DNA from: Amycolatopsis sp. A133
GTDB lineage: Bacteria; Actinomycetota; Actinomycetes; Mycobacteriales; Pseudonocardiaceae
Assembly: GCF_031082405.1 (NCBI RefSeq)
Contig: NZ_JAVHJU010000001.1
Span: forward strand, 186,001-250,000
Length of the DNA: 64,000 nucleotides
Reading direction: 5' to 3'
Positions 41,254 through 48,781 of the stretch are shown in pieces. A program made the position numbers and the translations under genes. The notes under the pieces were generated by a model. The model made no database searches. It was not told the DNA's origin and was given only the letters and a program-made list of their open reading frames with translations. How positions within the stretch are numbered: position 1 is the first letter of the stretch; every line of letters starts with the position of its first letter.

Positions 41254-42223
41254 CCTCGTCGACCGGGGCGCTCCACGTGTCGCACGCCTTCGTGGCCTTG
41301 GCGTCGTAGCCCGCCTTCGCCCAGGACAGCTGGTGCTCGCGGGAGCCGTGGGTGTCGCTGTCGTTGGCCCGGCCGTAGTCGGCGACCGCGGCGTTCGCCA
41401 GCGACCGGCTGATCGAGCCCGAGCCGGCGACGGCGGTCAGGAACAGCGCGCCGAAGCAGTTCGCCTGCAGCTCGATCCGGCGCACGACCTCCTTGTCGGC
41501 CGCGCTGTCCTCGTCCGGCGAGGTCATCTTGTCCGCCGCCGCGGAGAGGATGCCGCTCTCGCGCTGCACGTGGTGGCCGTACTCGTGGGCGATCGTGGCG
41601 ATGTGCCGGGCCTTGTTGAGCCCGGCGTCCGACAGCATCCAGTCGGTCGGCGCGTAGATCGTCGTGTCACCGCCGCAGTAGTAGGCGACGGCTTCGTTCT
41701 CCGTCGGCGCTTCGCCGCACGAGCTGTGCTCCGGCAGCGTCACCGACACGGTGGCGGTCAGCGTCGGCTCGTTCGCCTTCTCGAGCGCCGGGCGCCACGA
41801 CTGCTCCAGGCAGGCGACGAGCGCGCCGTAGTAGGCCTTGAGCTGCTCGGCCGCCCGGCCGAGGTCGGGCAGGTTGCAGGTGGCGGGCCCGGGGCTGATG
41901 CCGGCGCCGAGCAGCGGGTTGCGCGCCAGCTCCGGCACGGCCTTCGGGGTCTTCCCGGTGCCGCCGAACGTCCGGCCGGTGTCGGCACCCTGCGCGGCGA
42001 ACGCGCGGCCGTCCACCCGGTGCGGCATCGTGGCGGCGATCAGGGAGAAGGCCACCACCACGATCAGGACCCCGGTGACGGCACCCCAGAGCCGGTTGCG
42101 CGGCGGCGCGATCGGGACGGGCGGGGCCGGGGCCCAATTCGGCGCCCACGGGTTCGGCTCCGGCACCCACGCGGGCTCGGGCGGCCGGGCCGTCCCCGGC
42201 CATGGCGGCTCGGCGTCGTTCAC
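41246..42223 (-). CDS. Membrane-anchored neutral zinc metallopeptidase-like protein
   Basis: Protein of 325 residues. A Pro/Trp-rich cytoplasmic N-terminus (about 1-40) precedes one membrane helix (LWGAVTGVLIVVVAFSLIAA). The external domain carries the zincin motif ATIAHEYGHHVQRESGIL (HEYGH) and a possible third ligand region in ELQANCFGALFLTAVAG. This matches the YpfJ-type putative neutral zinc metallopeptidase family. GGGGGAGAAC precedes the GTG start at 42223. Target proteins are unknown. Confidence 0.9.
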   Translation of the reverse strand: MNDAEPPWPGTARPPEPAWVPEPNPWAPNWAPAPPVPIAPPRNRLWGAVTGVLIVVVAFSLIAATMPHRVDGRAFAAQGADTGRTFGGTGKTPKAVPELARNPLLGAGISPGPATCNLPDLGRAAEQLKAYYGALVACLEQSWRPALEKANEPTLTATVSVTLPEHSSCGEAPTENEAVAYYCGGDTTIYAPTDWMLSDAGLNKARHIATIAHEYGHHVQRESGILSAAADKMTSPDEDSAADKEVVRRIELQANCFGALFLTAVAGSGSISRSLANAAVADYGRANDSDTHGSREHQLSWAKAGYDAKATKACDTWSAPVDEVS

Positions 42224-42336
42224 GTTCTCCCCCTGCTGTGTGGCACCAGCATACGGACCCCCCGGAAGGCGGGGATCACGAAACGAAAACGCGGCCGGGT
42301 GGCCGCCGGACCCCCGGCCGGGCGAGACTGAACCCC

Positions 42337-44349
42337 ATGAGTGTCGAGGATCCTTACCTGTGGCTGGAAGACGTGACCGGCGACGACGCGCTCGGCTGGG
42401 TGCGCGCCCGCAACGGCGAAACGCTGGCCGAGCTGACCACCGGGGCGCGGTTCGCCGAGCTGCGTGACGAGCTGCGCGAGGTGCTCGACGCCGACGACCG
42501 GATCCCGTACGTGCGCCGCCGCGGCGAGTACTTCTACAACTTCTGGCAGGACGCGAGCCACCCGCGTGGCCTGTGGCGGCGCACGACACCGGAGTCCTAC
42601 CGGCAGGCCGAGCCCGAGTGGGAGCTGCTGCTCGACGTCGACGCGCTGGCCGAGGCCGAGGGCGAGAACTGGGTCTGGCAGGGCGCCACCGTGCTGCGGC
42701 CGGACTACCGGCGCGGCCTGGTCGAGCTGTCCCGCGGCGGCGCCGACGCCACCGTGGTCCGCGAGTTCGACCTCGACGCGCACGAGTTCGTCGAGGACGG
42801 CTTCACGGTGCCGGAGGCGAAAACGCGGATCGGCTGGATCGACGAAGACCGCGTCTACATCGGAACGGACTTCGGCCCGGGTTCGCTGACCAGCTCCGGG
42901 TACCCGCGGCTGGCCAAGGAGTGGCGGCGCGGCACGCCGCTCTCCGAAGCCGTCACGGTCTTCGAAGGCAAGCCCGACGACGTCTCGATCGGCGCGTCCC
43001 ACGACCCGACCGAAGGCTTCGAGCGCGACTTCGTCAGCCGCGCGATCGACTTCTACCGCTCGGAACTGCACCTGCGAACGCCGGGCGGGCTGGTCAAGAT
43101 CGACATCCCGGACGACGCGAGCGCGTCCGTGCACCGCGAATGGCTGCTGGTGCGGCCGCGGACGGCGTGGACCGTCGGCGGCACCGAGCACCCGGCCGGC
43201 TCACTGATCGCCATCCTCTTCGACGCCTTCATGGCCGGCGACCGGGACTTCACGACGCTGTTCACACCCGACGAGCACACCTCGCTGAGCTACTGGGCCT
43301 GGACGCGCCACCACCTGCTGCTCGGCACGCTGCGCGACGTCCGCACCGAGCTGCGCACGCTGACCCCGGGCCCGGACGGCTGGCCGGAGGCACCGCTGGC
43401 CGGCGGGCCCGAGTTCGGCAGCGCGGACATCTTCGACACCGATCCCGACGTCAGCGACGAGTACCTGATCGACTCCAGCGGCTTCCTCCAGCCGTCGACG
43501 CTCAGCTGCGGCCACGTCGGCGAAGAGGTGGAGATCCTGAAACAGGCTCCGGCGTTCTTCGACGCTTCGGGCATGAGCGTCGCGCAGTACTTCGCGACGT
43601 CAGAGGACGGCACGAAGATCCCGTACTTCGTCGTCCGGCCGTCCGGGGCCGAGGGCGGCCCGGCGCTGCTGACCGGCTACGGCGGCTTCGAGATTTCGCT
43701 GACGCCGTCCTACAGCGGCATGATCGGCCGCGGCTGGCTCGCCCGCGGCGGCACGTACGTCGTCGCGAACATCCGCGGCGGCGGCGAGTACGGGCCCGGC
43801 TGGCACACCCAGGCGATCAAGGCCGAGCGCCACCGCGTGTACGAGGACTTCGCCGCGGTGGCCGCGGACCTGGTTTCGCGGGGCATCACGACGCCGGCGC
43901 AGCTCGGGATCCAGGGCGGCAGCAACGGCGGGCTGCTGATGGGTGTCATGCTGACGCGCTACCCGGAGCGGTTCGGCGCCATCGTCAGCCAGGTGCCGCT
44001 GCTGGACATGCGCCGCTACCACCTGCTGCTGGCCGGGGCGTCCTGGATGGCCGAGTACGGCGACCCGGAGGACGCCGCGGAGTGGGAGTACATCTCGGCG
44101 TACTCGCCGTACCAGAACGTCCACAAGGGACGGGAGTATCCGCCGTCGCTGTTCGTGACGTCGACGCGCGACGACCGCGTGCACCCCGCCCACGCCCGCA
44201 AGATGGTGGCGCGGATGCGTGAGCAGGGGCACGACGTCCGGTATCACGAAAACATCGAAGGCGGCCACGGCGCCGCCGCGGACAACGAGCAGCTGGCGTT
44301 CAAGTGGGCGCTGGTGTTCGAGTTCCTGTGGGAGCAGCTCACGAAGTGA
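42337..44349 (+). CDS. Prolyl oligopeptidase family serine peptidase (S9A)
   Basis: Cytosolic peptidase of 670 residues with no signal peptide. It begins MSVEDPYLWLEDVTGDDALG, typical of S9A enzymes. Beta-propeller sequence follows to about 420, then the catalytic hydrolase domain: LLTGYGGFEISLTPSYSGMI, NIRGGGEYGPGWHTQAIKAE, the nucleophile in GIQGGSNGGLLMGVMLTRY, Asp in STRDDRVHPAHARK, and His in EGGHGAAADNEQ. It cleaves short peptides after Pro. The stop overlaps the convergent gdx gene by 11 bases. Confidence 0.93.
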   Translation: MSVEDPYLWLEDVTGDDALGWVRARNGETLAELTTGARFAELRDELREVLDADDRIPYVRRRGEYFYNFWQDASHPRGLWRRTTPESYRQAEPEWELLLDVDALAEAEGENWVWQGATVLRPDYRRGLVELSRGGADATVVREFDLDAHEFVEDGFTVPEAKTRIGWIDEDRVYIGTDFGPGSLTSSGYPRLAKEWRRGTPLSEAVTVFEGKPDDVSIGASHDPTEGFERDFVSRAIDFYRSELHLRTPGGLVKIDIPDDASASVHREWLLVRPRTAWTVGGTEHPAGSLIAILFDAFMAGDRDFTTLFTPDEHTSLSYWAWTRHHLLLGTLRDVRTELRTLTPGPDGWPEAPLAGGPEFGSADIFDTDPDVSDEYLIDSSGFLQPSTLSCGHVGEEVEILKQAPAFFDASGMSVAQYFATSEDGTKIPYFVVRPSGAEGGPALLTGYGGFEISLTPSYSGMIGRGWLARGGTYVVANIRGGGEYGPGWHTQAIKAERHRVYEDFAAVAADLVSRGITTPAQLGIQGGSNGGLLMGVMLTRYPERFGAIVSQVPLLDMRRYHLLLAGASWMAEYGDPEDAAEWEYISAYSPYQNVHKGREYPPSLFVTSTRDDRVHPAHARKMVARMREQGHDVRYHENIEGGHGAAADNEQLAFKWALVFEFLWEQLTK

Positions 44350-44653
44350 CCCGCGCGAGCACGACGCCGCCGACGATCAAGGCCAGCGCGGCCACCCGGC
44401 CGACGCTGAGCGGATCCTTGGTCACGACGACGCCGAGCACGATCGCGCCGACGGCACCGATCCCGGTGAACACCGCGTAGGCGGTGCCCACCGGGACGGT
44501 GTCCATCGCGCGCGACAGCAGGTAGACCGCGGCGGCGCCGAGCGCGAAGCACAGCAGCGTCGGCCACGGCCGCGTGAAGTTCTCCGTCGGTTTGATGCTC
44601 TGCGACCAGGCGATCTCGACGAGCCCGGCGAACACGAGCGTCACCCAGCCCAT
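44339..44653 (-). CDS. gdx: SMR-family transporter, Gdx/SugE (guanidinium exporter) type
   Basis: Four-helix small multidrug-resistance protein of 104 residues. The conserved Glu in LVFAGLVEIAWSQSIK is the proton/substrate site. The motif VPVGTAYAVFTGIGAVGAIV and the K-P-T-E-N sequence after helix 1 fit the SugE/Gdx branch, which exports guanidinium, rather than the EmrE branch. It is the second gene of an operon with an azoreductase; start and stop overlap as TGATG. No guanidine riboswitch is apparent, and the tandem operator upstream of the azoreductase gene suggests TetR control instead. Confidence 0.88.
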   Translation of the reverse strand: MGWVTLVFAGLVEIAWSQSIKPTENFTRPWPTLLCFALGAAAVYLLSRAMDTVPVGTAYAVFTGIGAVGAIVLGVVVTKDPLSVGRVAALALIVGGVVLARVTS

Positions 44654-45264
44654 CAGAGCGCCTCGAGTGCTGCTTCGAGCGAAGTCCGCCGCTCACCGTC
44701 GCGCGCGGCGAGGTGCGGGTCGACCAGGGCGTTGGTCAGCTCGGCGTGCACGAACCGGACGTCGTCGACGCCGTAGTGCCCGGCGATGAAGTCCCGCAGG
44801 TAGCGCTCGTGATGGTCGAAAGGGGCTCGGGGAGTTCCGGGGGCATACGTCCCGCCGCGGGCGCCCGCGATGACGAACGCTGTGCCCTCGAGGTTCATGC
44901 GCGGGAACGTCACCTGGTCGATCCACGCCTTGAGGGCGGCCGGGATCGAGAAGTTGTACATCGGCGCGCCGATCAGCACGACGTCGGCTTCGAGCAGCTC
45001 GGCCAGGAGCGGTTCGACGACGGCCCAGGCCTTCTTCTGTTCCGGCGTCTCGACGACGTCGGCGTAGTGCGCGGGGTCGGTGATTCCCGCGGCGAGCAGG
45101 GCGTCGCAGATCTCCGTCCAGGCCTCCCCGATCACCGGCACCGGGTCGGCGGCGAGGTCGCGATACGTCCGGGTGCCCGTCCAGGTGGCGGCGTACCGGG
45201 CGGACAGCTCGCGGGAGAACGACGAGCGGCGGGCGCTGGAGTCGAGGTGCAGCAGGTGGGGCAC
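44653..45264 (-). CDS. FMN-dependent NADH-azoreductase-like flavoprotein (AzoR family)
   Basis: Flavodoxin-like oxidoreductase of 203 residues. The FMN phosphate region is HLLHLDSSARRSSFSRELSA. APMYNFSIPAALKAWIDQVT is the typical active-site loop, and IAGARGGTYAPG follows. It would reduce quinones, azo or nitroaromatic compounds with NADH. GAGGAGGAA precedes the GTG start. It is divergent from a TetR-family gene with a tandem palindrome between, and co-transcribed with a Gdx exporter, a layout typical of toxic-compound defence. Confidence 0.9.
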   Translation of the reverse strand: MPHLLHLDSSARRSSFSRELSARYAATWTGTRTYRDLAADPVPVIGEAWTEICDALLAAGITDPAHYADVVETPEQKKAWAVVEPLLAELLEADVVLIGAPMYNFSIPAALKAWIDQVTFPRMNLEGTAFVIAGARGGTYAPGTPRAPFDHHERYLRDFIAGHYGVDDVRFVHAELTNALVDPHLAARDGERRTSLEAALEAL

Positions 45265-45279
45265 GATTCCTCCTCAAGT

Positions 45280-45318
45280 GGACACGGTGTCCGTTTGACT
45301 CAACTGGACGCCGTGTCC
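45280..45318. promoter_or_regulatory. Tandem TetR-type operator in the azoR/tetR gap
   Basis: Site 1, GGACACGGTGTCC (45280-45292), is a perfect 6-1-6 palindrome. Site 2, GGACGCCGTGTCC (45306-45318), matches it at 11 of 13 bases. Their centres are 26 bp apart. Both lie within the 76-base divergent gap, so binding would block both promoters. Confidence 0.75.
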
Positions 45319-45328
45319 GGATATTCCC

Positions 45329-45334
45329 TAGGCT
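45329..45334 (+). promoter_or_regulatory. -10 element of leaderless tetR
   Basis: TAGGCT ends 6 bases before the tetR ATG at 45341, so transcription would start at the start codon. The region where a -35 box would stand is covered by operator site 2. Confidence 0.55.
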
Positions 45335-45340
45335 GGCGCC

Positions 45341-45916
45341 ATGCCCGAACGCGCCGACGCGGCTCGCAACCGCGCGAAGATCCTGGAGGCGGCGGAGGCG
45401 CTGTTCACCGCCCGCGGCGCGGCCGAGGTGACGATGGAGGACATCGCGCGGGCGGCCGGGGTCGGCCGCGGAACGCTGTACCGCCGCTACCCGGACCGTT
45501 CGTCGATCGCCGTGGCGTTGCTGGACGAGCACGAGCGCCGGCTCCAGGAGCAGCTGCTGCGCGGCGACCCGCCCCTGGGCCCGGGCGCACCCCCGGCCGA
45601 GCGGCTGGCGGCGTTCTACGAGGCGATGGTGGCGCTGCTGGAGCGGCACGCACCCCTGGTGCTGGGCACCGAGGTCGGCCATTCGCGTTTCACGACGGGC
45701 GCGTACGGCTTCTGGCGCACGCACGTCCGGGTCTTGGCGGAGGCGGCGGGGGCTGCGGATCCGGAAGTCCTGGCCGATGTGCTGCTCGCCCCACTGGCGC
45801 CGGAGCTGTTCCTGCACCAGACGTCTCGCGGTGTGCCGGCGGACCGGATCACCGCGGCGCTGAGGCAGCTGGCCGGGCTACTGGAGCCTCGCGAGGGCGG
45901 CGTCGAAGGCGGTTAG
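45341..45916 (+). CDS. TetR-family transcriptional regulator
   Basis: Regulator of 191 residues. The N-terminal helix-turn-helix is VTMEDIARAAGVGRGTLYRR (about 28-47), followed by a ligand-binding helical domain of usual length (FYEAMVALLERHAPLVLGTE; LAPELFLHQTSRGVPADRIT). It faces away from azoR-gdx across a double palindrome and most likely represses both transcripts until a toxic inducer binds. There is no Shine-Dalgarno sequence and the gene appears leaderless. Its 3' end overlaps the convergent ferritin-like gene by 39 bases. Confidence 0.92.
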   Translation: MPERADAARNRAKILEAAEALFTARGAAEVTMEDIARAAGVGRGTLYRRYPDRSSIAVALLDEHERRLQEQLLRGDPPLGPGAPPAERLAAFYEAMVALLERHAPLVLGTEVGHSRFTTGAYGFWRTHVRVLAEAAGAADPEVLADVLLAPLAPELFLHQTSRGVPADRITAALRQLAGLLEPREGGVEGG

Positions 45917-46561
45917 GACGTCCGCGACGAACTCCCGCCGTCCGACGCCGAGCCGCCCCAAGGCAGCGCCGTGATCCGCGGCGACCGTGATCGTGACGCC
46001 GAGCAGCAGTACCCGCCACGCGCCGAAGAGCGCGGCCCTCGCGGGCTGGCCCAGCTCGCGGAAAGCGATCCCGAGCCGGTGGCAGTGGAACGGCACGTGC
46101 CGCTCTTCGTCGGCGAGGATCCGCGCGGCGACCTGCGTGACCAGCGGGTCACCGGTGCCGTCCCGGAGCGCCCGGTAGTACCGCAGGGCGACGACTTCGG
46201 CGATGAGCAGCACCATGAGTTCCAGCCGCAGCCCGAGCGCCCGCCGCAGCTTGACGAACACGGTGTCCGACCAGTGTTTCCCGATGGTGGGCACCCGCGC
46301 GGCAGCCAGCAGTCCGGCGAGCATCCGGGCATGATTTTGTTCTTCGGCGACGAAGAGCCGCACGGCGGCGAGGTAGGTATCGTCCCCGGCGGCCTTCGCG
46401 ATGAGGTTGGCACCGTCACCGGCCTCGCCGACCTGGAAGCGCTGGACGCTCTTGGCGACGTCGGGGTGAAGCTTCGCGCCCCGGTCCCAGGGCGGGTCTT
46501 CGCGCTGTCTGCGGCGTTCGGCCTCGGCTTCGAAGTCGTGGAGCCAGTGCGCGTGGGTCAT
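45878..46561 (-). CDS. Ferritin-like diiron-type protein
   Basis: Helical protein of 227 residues. Glu/His pairs recur as in ferritin-like proteins: RLFVAEEQNHARMLAGLL (ExxH), LMVLLIAEVVALRYYRAL, and ILADEERHVPFHCHRLG (ExxH). This spacing supports a two-metal site. No signal peptide is seen with the ATG at 46561 (MTHAHWLHDFEAEAERR). The upstream frame is open but its sequence is Arg/Pro-rich and unlikely to be protein. Function is unknown; relatives include putative hydroxylases. The 205-base gap upstream shows nothing clear. Confidence 0.78.
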   Translation of the reverse strand: MTHAHWLHDFEAEAERRRQREDPPWDRGAKLHPDVAKSVQRFQVGEAGDGANLIAKAAGDDTYLAAVRLFVAEEQNHARMLAGLLAAARVPTIGKHWSDTVFVKLRRALGLRLELMVLLIAEVVALRYYRALRDGTGDPLVTQVAARILADEERHVPFHCHRLGIAFRELGQPARAALFGAWRVLLLGVTITVAADHGAALGRLGVGRREFVADVLTAFDAALARLQ

Positions 46562-46767
46562 AACTCCGATGATGCCGTGGGGTGGTGGATCCGGCGGGCG
46601 GCGCCTGACTCGAAGCCGCCCATTGAAACTTGGCCGGCTGCCACCGGAATCGCGACCGGGTACGGCACTGTCCGGTCGGACCGCTACCGCGCCGGGCGAA
46701 CGCGGGCGCGTCCGGCGCGCACCTGGTCGAAGCCAATGCAAGGTGCCAGGTAGGACTGCGTGAACCG

Positions 46768-47715
46768 TCACTGCTCGAAAAGACCCGGTGGCGCCACGTC
46801 GCCGCGCAGCCGTCGCAGCTGATCAAGGAGCTCTTGCCGGTCAGTCATCGAATGGGCTCCGGCCGCGACTAGCAGTTTGTTGCCCGGCGCTTCGTCCGGT
46901 GAACTGCTCGGCACCAACACAGGTCGCCTTCCCCGGAGCGCCGTCTCACCGGCCGTCAACGTGCCGCCGGTTTCCCCTGCCTCGACGGCGACGAGACCCA
47001 GGCTCATCCCGACGATCACCTGGTTTCGGGTCATCGCCGCCCCAGCGGACCATCGCTGGGTCGGCGCGAACTGTGAAACGACCAGCATCCTGTTGCTCAG
47101 ACCTTCGGGCGCGATTTGTTCGCGATAGGCCTTCTTCAAGGCAAAGCGTTCGATTCCCTCGGCCAGGACCGCGACCGTCCGCCCACCCGCCTCGAGAACC
47201 GACAGGTGTCCGGCGGTATCGACGCCCTTGGCGTAGCCCGAAACCACGGCTAGCCCCTCTTCGGCGGCGAGCCGACCACACGCCCGCGCCGCGCGGAGGC
47301 CGGCCACCGTGGCGTTTCTAGAGCCGCACAAGCCGACAGCCGCCACCCCGAGCAACTCCAGCGGCCCACGGACGTACAACACTGGTGGCGCGCCGGAAAA
47401 ACGCCTCAGCCGCTCAGGGTACTGCGGATTGCCGCACAGTACGGCGCGCACCCCAGCGTCACGGAGCTTCGCAGCGGTCTCGTGTGCGTCGGCGAGAATC
47501 TCCCGAGGCAGCTCATCGATCGCGCGGAGCAATGCGGCGCGTCTCGGCCCCAGCAAGCCGCGAACGGCGTGACGAGGTCCGCCCGCGACGCCGGGAGCCA
47601 ACAGAGCGAGCACGAGCTCACTGGTCTCAGGGCTGCGATCGACTGAAGGAATGGGTATAGAGCGGGCGAGAAGGGCCGGAGCCGACGTCGTACTGGGCTT
47701 GGTGGCAGCTCGCAA
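46768..47715 (-). CDS. Orphan DprA/Smf-like Rossmann-fold protein
   Basis: DprA-family protein of about 315 residues. The Rossmann-like core reads VAAVGLCGSRNATVAGLRAA, GLAVVSGYAKGVDTAGHLSV and RTVAVLAEGIERFALKKAYR, then QVIVGMSLGLVAVEAGETGG, all characteristic of DprA. The winged-helix DML1 domain of classical DprA is absent at the C-terminus. Classical DprA loads RecA on single strands; short orphan versions occur in variable regions. The start is uncertain: TTG at 47715 and GTG at 47613 are candidates. Base composition is visibly lower in GC than neighbouring genes, and topA or other usual neighbours are missing, so horizontal gain is likely. Confidence 0.75.
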   Translation of the reverse strand: MRAATKPSTTSAPALLARSIPIPSVDRSPETSELVLALLAPGVAGGPRHAVRGLLGPRRAALLRAIDELPREILADAHETAAKLRDAGVRAVLCGNPQYPERLRRFSGAPPVLYVRGPLELLGVAAVGLCGSRNATVAGLRAARACGRLAAEEGLAVVSGYAKGVDTAGHLSVLEAGGRTVAVLAEGIERFALKKAYREQIAPEGLSNRMLVVSQFAPTQRWSAGAAMTRNQVIVGMSLGLVAVEAGETGGTLTAGETALRGRRPVLVPSSSPDEAPGNKLLVAAGAHSMTDRQELLDQLRRLRGDVAPPGLFEQ

Positions 47716-47953
47716 CTTCCGACGCTGACATTCCTGTTCAGAGTTCCGGCGAACCTCGAGGATGCCGCCGAGAACACGATCGAGTAGCTCGCCGGAGAGG
47801 TCACCCGGCGGCCGGAACGCTCGAACAGCGGCTCGCCGAGGCCGTGGTCCGGTTCGAGGATGCGGCGGCTGACCGCGGGCTCGGATCGATGATGGGAGAC
47901 TCGGGAGAACTATGCATTTGTCGGATGGATCCCGCGGGAGCAAGCTGGGACCC

Positions 47954-48745
47954 ATGACCGCTGCCGAGCAGTTCCGCGCCCTGCACGAGCGATCCGAGCC
48001 CTTCCTGCTGCCGAACCCGTGGGACGCCGGGACGGCACGGCTCCTCGCCGGTCTCGGCTTCGACGCCCTCGCCACGACCAGCCTCGGCGTCGCCAACGTG
48101 GTCGGCCGGACCCGGGCGACCCGGGCGGAAATCCTGGCCAACGTGCGGGAGATCGCCGAGGCGACGCCGCTGCCTGTGAATGCCGATCTCGAGAACGGCT
48201 TCGCCGACGAGCCGGCCGAAGCCGCGAAGATGATCGACGCGGCAGCCGACGCCGGGGCGGTGGGTGCGTCCATCGAAGACCTCACGGACGATCCGCAGCG
48301 GCCGATCTACGAGCTCGGGCTGGCGGTCGACCGGGTTCGCGCCGCGGTGGAGACCGCGCGGGCCCGGTCGGTGGTGCTCACCGCCCGGTGCGAAAACCTC
48401 TGGCTGGGCGTCAACGACCTCGGCGACACGATCCGGCGGCTGCAGGCGTACGAGGAAGCGGGCGCCGACGTGCTGTACGCGCCGGGGTTGCGGACGCTCG
48501 AACAGATGCGTGCGGTGGTGACGTCGGTGGGCAAACCGGTCAACGTCGTGATGGGGTTCGCGGACCCGTCGATCACCCTCGAGCAACTGGCGGGGATCGG
48601 CGTCCGGCGGGTCAGCATCGGTGCGGCGTTGTCGCGGCTGGCGCTCAAGTCGTTCATGGACGGGGCGAAGGAGATGCGCGCGGGGCGGTTCGGCTTCGTC
48701 GGCGAGCTGCCGCCGGTTTCCGAACTGCACCGGTTCTTCGGCTGA
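47954..48745 (+). CDS. PEP mutase / isocitrate lyase superfamily enzyme
   Basis: TIM-barrel enzyme of 263 residues. PFLLPNPWDAGTARLLAGLG opens the barrel, the metal-binding Asp/Glu pair is in PVNADLENGFADEPAEAA, and GASIEDLTDD follows. The Cys in LTARCENLWLG sits near the mobile-loop site. The family includes methylisocitrate lyase, oxaloacetate hydrolase and PEP mutase; the KKCGH lyase motif is absent, so classical isocitrate lyase is unlikely. GGGA precedes the ATG at 47954. It stands alone and its substrate cannot be told. Confidence 0.87.
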   Translation: MTAAEQFRALHERSEPFLLPNPWDAGTARLLAGLGFDALATTSLGVANVVGRTRATRAEILANVREIAEATPLPVNADLENGFADEPAEAAKMIDAAADAGAVGASIEDLTDDPQRPIYELGLAVDRVRAAVETARARSVVLTARCENLWLGVNDLGDTIRRLQAYEEAGADVLYAPGLRTLEQMRAVVTSVGKPVNVVMGFADPSITLEQLAGIGVRRVSIGAALSRLALKSFMDGAKEMRAGRFGFVGELPPVSELHRFFG

Positions 48746-48772
48746 ACCGGGCGGCCGGCGCCCGGTTCAGCC
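48740..48772. terminator. Bidirectional hairpin terminator
   Basis: GGCTGAACCGGGC (48740-48752) pairs perfectly with GCCCGGTTCAGCC (48760-48772) around a 7-base loop. It overlaps the stop of the PEP-mutase-family gene and lies 10 bases from the nrdJ stop, serving both convergent genes. Confidence 0.8.
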
Positions 48773-48781
48773 GGAGATCCG

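Noticed and set aside
44339..45340. Guanidine riboswitch for the gdx gene
   Set aside because: gdx starts inside the azoreductase stop codon and the azoreductase leader is too short and filled by operator palindromes; no riboswitch-like fold or conserved loop was seen.
45878..46771. Longer form of the ferritin-like protein starting at 46771
   Set aside because: The added 70 residues are Arg/Pro/Gly-rich and unlike protein; the ferritin-like sequence begins at the ATG at 46561.
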